DNA of 10,551 nt, taken from positions 1 to 10,551 of the forward strand of contig JALRJJ010000124.1 in NCBI GenBank assembly GCA_023255095.1. The letters run 5' to 3'. The notes below the pieces were generated by a model, which saw nothing but the letters and a program-made list of their open reading frames with translations, had not been told where the DNA came from and did no database searches. The stretch is from a bacterium (lineage in GTDB: Bacteria; Fidelibacterota; Marinisomatia; Marinisomatales; Marinisomataceae). A program made the translations under genes and the position numbers. Positions 6,873-10,551 of the stretch are shown in pieces (the stretch's first letter is position 1; every line of letters begins with the position of its first letter).

Positions 6873-7736
6873 TTAATTAATTTGAATTTTTAAAAACCTT
6901 TCTTTTGAATTATAATCCTTGAATAATTCAATTTTACTATATGGAATTTTTTTAAAACTTGCAATTATTTCGGGATTAAAATGATTTCCTGGAAGCTCAA
7001 AATAGGCTGATCCATTTTTATAAAGAATGTTCTTCATGTTTATGGCAAAATGAAGATAAAAAGAAATCCCGCTTTGAAAATCTGTAAGAGCACTATGTGG
7101 CTCAAAGTCCTTAACATTTTTATCAAGATTGTCAATTTGATTTAACGGAATGTATGGTGGATTACAAACAAAAATATCAGCTTTTTTAATTTTTTTTTGA
7201 AAAACATCTCTTAGAAAAAATCTAACATTGTTTTTTTTTAAAATTTTGGCGTTTTTTTTCGCTGCACGAACTGCCTCTGGGCTGTTGTCATAACCAACAA
7301 TGGTTGAGTTAGTAAAAATGCGCGCCAAAGAAAGTGAAATACACCCCGTTCCAGCGCAAGCCTCTGTTATTTTGTGGCCGGCTTGATAATTAAAGTCATT
7401 TTTAATAATATCAATTAAAAGCTCTGTTTCGGGTCGAGGAATAAAAACTCCTTCTGGAGAATAAAATTCATCTTCATAAAAATAAGTTTTTTTTGTGATG
7501 TACTGAGCTGGCTTCCCCAAAAAATGGTCCTGCATCATTTTTCTAATATCCAAAAATTGTTTTTGTGTTATTGTTTTTCTAGAAGAAAGGAGGTCGTGCC
7601 TATTTATTTGAAAATATTCACAAAAAATGTATGCAATAGAATCGCTAGAAACATTTTCTGAAAACGCGGCCTGTTTACAATATTCCCTAAATTCATTTGT
7701 TAATAAAAGTTGATTATGCGAGCCTTGAGCTTTCAT
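6873..7736 (-). CDS. prmC: Peptide chain release factor N5-glutamine methyltransferase
   Basis: PrmC uses S-adenosylmethionine to methylate the glutamine of the GGQ motif in release factors. It directly follows prfA, which encodes its substrate. Counting from the ATG at 7736 (287 residues), there is an N-terminal helical domain (about 10-90), the linker motif IPRPETE (99-105), a SAM-binding glycine motif EACAGTGCISLSLA (125-138) and the catalytic NPPY (192-195). An upstream ATG at 7766 would add ten residues and extend the overlap with prfA from 23 to 53 bases. I prefer 7736 because family members begin shortly before the first helix, here NEFREYCKQ. The sequence is somewhat divergent: the usual ELGYDQ-like C-terminal motif reads FELPGNH. 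Three A8-A9 runs occur within 70 bases (minus strand, 7190-7259). Despite these the frame is intact. The start choice is the main uncertainty. Confidence 0.92.
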   Translation of the reverse strand: MKAQGSHNQLLLTNEFREYCKQAAFSENVSSDSIAYIFCEYFQINRHDLLSSRKTITQKQFLDIRKMMQDHFLGKPAQYITKKTYFYEDEFYSPEGVFIPRPETELLIDIIKNDFNYQAGHKITEACAGTGCISLSLARIFTNSTIVGYDNSPEAVRAAKKNAKILKKNNVRFFLRDVFQKKIKKADIFVCNPPYIPLNQIDNLDKNVKDFEPHSALTDFQSGISFYLHFAINMKNILYKNGSAYFELPGNHFNPEIIASFKKIPYSKIELFKDYNSKERFLKIQIN

Positions 7737-8772
7737 CTGCCAGCCTAAGCTCTCCAATAATCTCATCTAAGGATCCGTCCAAGATTGATTGTAGTTGGTG
7801 AGTTGTAAAATTAATTCTATGATCTGTAATTCTGCCTTGGGGAAAGTTATATGTTCTAATTTTGGCGGATCGATCTCCGGTGGACACAAGGCTTTTTCTC
7901 ATGTCATCTCGCTCTCTGTTGATTTTTTCAACCTCTAAAGAATAAAGCCTGGCTCGCAAAACTTTCATAGCAGAGGCTTTATTTTTATGCTGTGAACTTT
8001 CATCCTGACAAGTAACTACAATTCCTGTTGGAATATGAGTAATACGAATCGCAGATTCAGTTTTGTTAACATGTTGACCCCCAGCTCCACTAGCCCTGTA
8101 TGTATCTATTTTTAAATCTGCTTCATTTAAATCTACATCCGCCGTTTCTGCTTCTGGGAGTATTGCAACAGTTGCTGCGGAAGTGTGTACCCTTCCCCCA
8201 GATTCTGTTTTAGGTATTCTTTGGACTCGATGAACGCCACCTTCATATTTGAGCATCCCATAAGCCTTGATACCCTCAACATTAAAAGTAATAGATTTTA
8301 TTCCTCCCACCCCTGTTTCGTTCGAATCTACTACGCTAACCTTTAGGCCTTTGATTTCTGCAAACCTTGAATACATACGAAAAAGGTCTGCCGCAAATAG
8401 ACCTGCTTCATCTCCACCTGTTCCTGCACGTATTTCAACAATGGCATTTTTATTATCATTTGGATCGTCTAAAAGTAACTTCTTAACTAATTGTTCTTCT
8501 GTTTTTTCTATTTTAGCAGCTAATTTTTCTTTTTCGCTTTCGATCAACTCAATCATGTCTGGATCTTCTTCCGAAATGCTTTCCAGGTCATACAACTCTT
8601 TTTTGAATAGTAGAAAGGGGTTGGCCAACTCATACAGATCTTGAATAGAGCTTTTTTCTCTGGATAAAGAAACAAATTGATCCGGGTTGGTAGCAATCTC
8701 AGGTTTTTCAAGCTTTTTTTGAATCTCTTGAAAGCTGTTAACTATTTCGCGAGCTTTTGCCTCTATATCCAT
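7714..8772 (-). CDS. prfA: Peptide chain release factor 1
   Basis: RF1 recognises UAA and UAG in the ribosomal A site and triggers peptide release. The 352-residue length is typical. An N-terminal helical domain (about 1-100) leads to the RF1-specific tripeptide anticodon of PxT form, PKT (187-189) in IPKTESGGRVHTSAATV, and then GGQ (231-233) in RASGAGGQHVNKTES. PxT rather than SPF separates it from RF2, and no programmed frameshift is present or expected. Q233 is the residue PrmC should modify. The ATG at 8772 is eight bases after the L31 stop. There is no Shine-Dalgarno sequence, and the start codon lies inside a perfect 7-bp inverted repeat (8760-8777), which suggests its translation depends on ribosomes finishing rpmE2. 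The 3' end overlaps prmC. Confidence 0.97.
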   Translation of the reverse strand: MDIEAKAREIVNSFQEIQKKLEKPEIATNPDQFVSLSREKSSIQDLYELANPFLLFKKELYDLESISEEDPDMIELIESEKEKLAAKIEKTEEQLVKKLLLDDPNDNKNAIVEIRAGTGGDEAGLFAADLFRMYSRFAEIKGLKVSVVDSNETGVGGIKSITFNVEGIKAYGMLKYEGGVHRVQRIPKTESGGRVHTSAATVAILPEAETADVDLNEADLKIDTYRASGAGGQHVNKTESAIRITHIPTGIVVTCQDESSQHKNKASAMKVLRARLYSLEVEKINRERDDMRKSLVSTGDRSAKIRTYNFPQGRITDHRINFTTHQLQSILDGSLDEIIGELRLADESSRLA

Positions 8773-8777
8773 AGAGG
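8760..8777 (-). promoter_or_regulatory. Hairpin enclosing the prfA start codon
   Basis: In the mRNA sense the sequence is CCUCUAU-GGAU-AUAGAGG: a perfect 7-bp stem with a four-base loop. The A and U of the prfA AUG (8772, 8771) are in the stem and its G (8770) is in the loop. The L31 stop codon (8781-8783) is only a few bases upstream, so a ribosome terminating there would cover and open the stem. This is visible in the sequence; a regulatory role is inference. Confidence 0.45.
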
Positions 8778-8780
8778 TTT

Positions 8781-9035
8781 TTAGGAGTTCTTTTTGCTAT
8801 ATTTTTTATTAAACTTTTCGATTCTTCCAGCTGTATCTACAAGAGTTCTTTGTCCTGTATAGTAGGGGTGTGACTTGTCAGATATTTCAATTTTATATAG
8901 TGGGTATTCGTTTCCATCTGACCATGAAATTGTCTTGTCTGTTTGTACTGTAGATTTGGTTAAGAATGAAAAACCGCATGAGGTGTCTTCGAATACAACC
9001 AATCTATAATTTTCTGAGTGAGTGTCTTTTTTCAT
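8781..9035 (-). CDS. rpmE2: Ribosomal protein L31, type B (zinc-independent)
   Basis: L31 bridges the large and small ribosomal subunits. This 84-residue form is the type B (YkgM-like) paralogue: it has YRLVVFEDTSCGFSFLTKST (10-29), the WSDGNEYPLYKIEIS block (38-52), SHPYYTGQ (54-61) and the C-terminal signature LVDTAGRIEKFNKKY (65-79). It contains only one cysteine (C20), so the four-cysteine zinc site of the classical form is absent. In bacteria with both forms, type B commonly replaces the zinc form under zinc limitation. Here it occupies the usual rpmE place between rho and prfA, so it may be the only L31. The ATG at 9035 overlaps the aminotransferase stop by one base (TAATG). No Shine-Dalgarno site is visible. 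Confidence 0.95.
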   Translation of the reverse strand: MKKDTHSENYRLVVFEDTSCGFSFLTKSTVQTDKTISWSDGNEYPLYKIEISDKSHPYYTGQRTLVDTAGRIEKFNKKYSKKNS

Positions 9036-10231
9036 TATTTTAATTCGCTTAAACTTTTTTTAATTCTGTTAATACCTTTATTAATAATATCTTCATTTGT
9101 TGCAAAAGAGAGTCTAATATAGTTTTTGGCTCCAAAAGCATCGCCAGCTACTGTTACCACTCTTGCTTCGTCGAGAATATAATTAGAAAGGTCAAAAGAA
9201 TCTTTAATTATTTTACCGTTTTTATCTGTTTTGTTATAATAATGAGACAAATCAACAAAATAATAAAAAGCGCCTCCCGGAACACAAATTTTAATATGTT
9301 CTATGCTAGAAAGCCCTCTATTCATTGCATTTCTTCTTTTTAAGAATTCTTTTTTCATGCTTTCGACAAAGCTCTGATCGCTATCAAGGGCAGCTATGGC
9401 GGCTTTTTGGCTGATGGAATTAGGGCAGGACGTAGTTTGTCCTTGTATTTTTGCCATTGCCTTTATTATTGACATTTCTCCATATGCAAAACCAACTCTC
9501 CAACCAGTCATTGCATAGGTTTTAGAAAAGCTTTTTACGGTTAAAATATTTGCACCAATATTTTTGTTTATCACCTCTGCTGGGAAGAATTCTCCATCAA
9601 AAACTAGCTGGTCATAAGTTTCATCAGAAATAACTGTTATGTTGTTCTTTTTAGCAATTTCTAATAAGGCCTCAAAGGTCTCCTTGCTCCAAACTGCTCC
9701 TGTTGGATTTCCTGGAGAGTTAATAATCATGCCTTTTGTTTTGATAGATATAGCTTTTTCAACATCCTGTAACAAAGGCTCAAAATTATTATCAATATCT
9801 GTAGAAATAATGACTGGTTTTGCTCCTGCAATTTTAACAAACTCGGGAAAAGATACCCAAAAGGGTGAAAAAATAATTACTTCATCTTCTTTATCAAAAA
9901 GTGCTTGGCAAGCAATTGAAAGGCTTTGTTTAGCTCCGCTTGAAACTATGATATTATCCAGCTCTATACTTTTGACGTTTTTGCTTTTTACCAAAAATGT
10001 CTGAATAGACTTCTTTAATTCTATTGAGCCGGATCCAGCCGTATACTTTGTGTGGCCATTTACCATGGCCTTATAGGCTGCTTCAATTATATGAGAAGGA
10101 GTATTAAAATCAGGCTCTCCAACACCAAAATCTATTACCTCTATGCCCTCACTTCTAAGTTTGGCTGCCTTCGCAGTCATTTCTAGTGTATATGAAGGAT
10201 TTATTTGAGAAACAAGGCTTGATAGTTTCAT
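9035..10231 (-). CDS. aspC: Class I PLP-dependent aminotransferase, aspartate type
   Basis: This 398-residue protein is a fold-type I aminotransferase of the I-beta (Thermus/Bacillus-like) aspartate group. It should transfer the amino group between aspartate and 2-oxoglutarate in the cytoplasm; some relatives also act on prephenate. Landmarks: FGVGEPDFNTP (35-45), KYTAGSGSIELK (62-73), SSGAKQSL (97-104), the PLP-stacking aromatic in PFWVSFPE (123-130, W125), N175 in NSPGNPTG, D203 in ISDETY, the Schiff-base lysine K237 in SFSKTYAMTGWR and the carboxylate-binding R373 in YIRLSFA. All expected catalytic residues are present. The start at 10231 follows the rho stop after two bases. There is no good Shine-Dalgarno site and a weak hairpin lies just upstream. 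An aminotransferase between rho and rpmE is not part of the usual core cluster. Substrate choice is inferred from family only. Confidence 0.93.
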   Translation of the reverse strand: MKLSSLVSQINPSYTLEMTAKAAKLRSEGIEVIDFGVGEPDFNTPSHIIEAAYKAMVNGHTKYTAGSGSIELKKSIQTFLVKSKNVKSIELDNIIVSSGAKQSLSIACQALFDKEDEVIIFSPFWVSFPEFVKIAGAKPVIISTDIDNNFEPLLQDVEKAISIKTKGMIINSPGNPTGAVWSKETFEALLEIAKKNNITVISDETYDQLVFDGEFFPAEVINKNIGANILTVKSFSKTYAMTGWRVGFAYGEMSIIKAMAKIQGQTTSCPNSISQKAAIAALDSDQSFVESMKKEFLKRRNAMNRGLSSIEHIKICVPGGAFYYFVDLSHYYNKTDKNGKIIKDSFDLSNYILDEARVVTVAGDAFGAKNYIRLSFATNEDIINKGINRIKKSLSELK

Positions 10232-10233
10232 TT

Positions 10234-10551
10234 TTATTGGCTCATCAAATCTAGAAACTCTTGATTTGATTTAGTTCTACGCATTCTGTCTATCATAAAC
10301 TGCATTGCCTGCTCTGTTGACATCTCACCTAGCATTTTTCTCAAAATCCACATTCGCGATAAATGTTGATCATTCAAAAGCAGTTCTTCTTTTCTGGTTC
10401 CCGACTTAACAATATTGAAGGCTGGAAAAATTCGACGGTCACTTAATTCTCTATCTAAGACAAGCTCCATATTTCCGGTTCCTTTAAACTCTTCAAAAAT
10501 CACGCCGTCCATTTTGCTTCCAGTATCAATTAATGCTGTGGCTATAATGGT
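10234..10551 (-). CDS. rho: Transcription termination factor Rho, C-terminal part (cut by window edge)
   Basis: Rho is the hexameric RNA helicase that ends transcription of untranslated RNA. Only the last 105 residues are here, matching about E. coli residues 314-419; the frame is open through base 10551, so the ATG at 10512 is internal. The visible part begins TIIATALIDTGSK and keeps the arginines that contact ATP across subunits (E. coli R353 in DRRIFP and R366 in SGTRKEELL). By position, the residues matching E. coli D322 and G337 of the bicyclomycin pocket are also conserved. The tail MWILRKMLGEMSTEQAMQF is typical. The E. coli NRSGTR block reads VKSGTR here, a mild substitution. Rho is the first gene of the visible string, and its stop lies two bases before the aminotransferase start. 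Confidence 0.97.
   Translation of the reverse strand, partial: TIIATALIDTGSKMDGVIFEEFKGTGNMELVLDRELSDRRIFPAFNIVKSGTRKEELLLNDQHLSRMWILRKMLGEMSTEQAMQFMIDRMRRTKSNQEFLDLMSQ
10244..10270 (-). promoter_or_regulatory. Imperfect hairpin at the 3' end of rho, before aspC
   Basis: Arms ATCAAATC (10244-10251) and GATTTGAT (10263-10270) form a perfect 8-bp stem. After one A-A mismatch the inner bases can add three more pairs around a three-base loop. It lies in the last rho codons, 12 bases before the aspC start, and is not followed by a U-run, so it is not an intrinsic terminator. It is AT-rich and could be chance; a role in RNA processing or in limiting aspC translation is only inference. Confidence 0.25.

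Noticed and set aside
6872..6881. Ten-base palindrome ATTAATTAAT at the prmC/dnaE junction
   Set aside because: It is pure AT and overlaps the prmC stop codon; such palindromes are common at this base composition and no matching second copy was noticed.
8267..8644. Plus-strand open frame of 125 codons opposite prfA
   Set aside because: It lies wholly antisense to a strongly conserved gene, and its translation shows no recognisable motif; a shadow frame.
7714..8772. Programmed frameshift as in release factor 2
   Set aside because: The protein has the PxT motif of release factor 1 and a single uninterrupted frame, so no frameshift is needed.
9639..10004. Plus-strand open frame of 121 codons opposite the aminotransferase
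   Set aside because: It is antisense to conserved catalytic-domain coding sequence, without family features; a shadow frame. The other plus-strand frames (for example 736-978, 979-1179, 1937-2248, 3008-3277 and 6538-6759) fail for the same reason.
10234..10512. A short independent gene starting at the ATG at 10512
   Set aside because: The frame continues upstream to the window edge, reading TIIATALIDTGSK, which is Rho sequence; the ATG is internal to rho.
1..10551. Defence, mobile, CRISPR or toxin-antitoxin system
   Set aside because: Every gene is a housekeeping, metabolic or unrecognised envelope gene in a tight co-directional string; no repeats, integrase, transposase, nuclease pair or RNA gene was seen.

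Overview
The window is an AT-rich stretch of bacterial chromosome in which every supported gene lies on the minus strand, so transcription runs from high to low coordinates. Eleven genes are packed end to end. Nine are complete, rho is cut at the right edge (only its C-terminal part is present) and ligA is cut at the left edge (only its N-terminal part is present). No gap between genes exceeds 8 bases, and six of the ten junctions overlap or have no gap. There are no RNA genes, mobile elements, CRISPR arrays, intrinsic terminators or non-coding stretches over 300 bases.

In the direction of transcription the order is: rho (transcription terminator), a class I aspartate-type aminotransferase, rpmE2 (zinc-free type B ribosomal protein L31), prfA (release factor 1), prmC (release factor methyltransferase), dnaE (replicative polymerase alpha subunit), a stand-alone cobalamin-binding domain of the methylmalonyl-CoA mutase type, a small TPR-like protein, an M24-family Xaa-Pro peptidase, an unrecognised membrane-anchored or lipoprotein-like protein, and ligA (NAD-dependent DNA ligase). 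The rho-L31-prfA-prmC core is a widely conserved information-processing cluster. PrmC methylates the GGQ glutamine of the release factor encoded just before it. DnaE and LigA add replication functions, while the aminotransferase, the B12 domain and the peptidase are metabolic passengers in the same string.

The organism is probably a Gram-negative bacterium with a compact, low-GC genome. The signal-peptide protein with a lipobox, NAD-dependent ligase, a PHP-intact DnaE and a B12-dependent mutase module would fit a deltaproteobacterial-grade or other uncultivated marine-type lineage, but the taxonomic guess is weak. Shine-Dalgarno sites are visible before only two genes (the B12 domain and the peptidase), so translational coupling probably matters for most of the others.

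I see no obviously new multi-gene system. The points most worth a second look are a perfect 7-bp hairpin that buries the prfA start codon, the zinc-free L31 in the ancestral L31 locus, the orphan B12 domain beside dnaE, the unrecognised two-anchor envelope protein before ligA, and clustered A8-A9 runs in prmC and dnaE.
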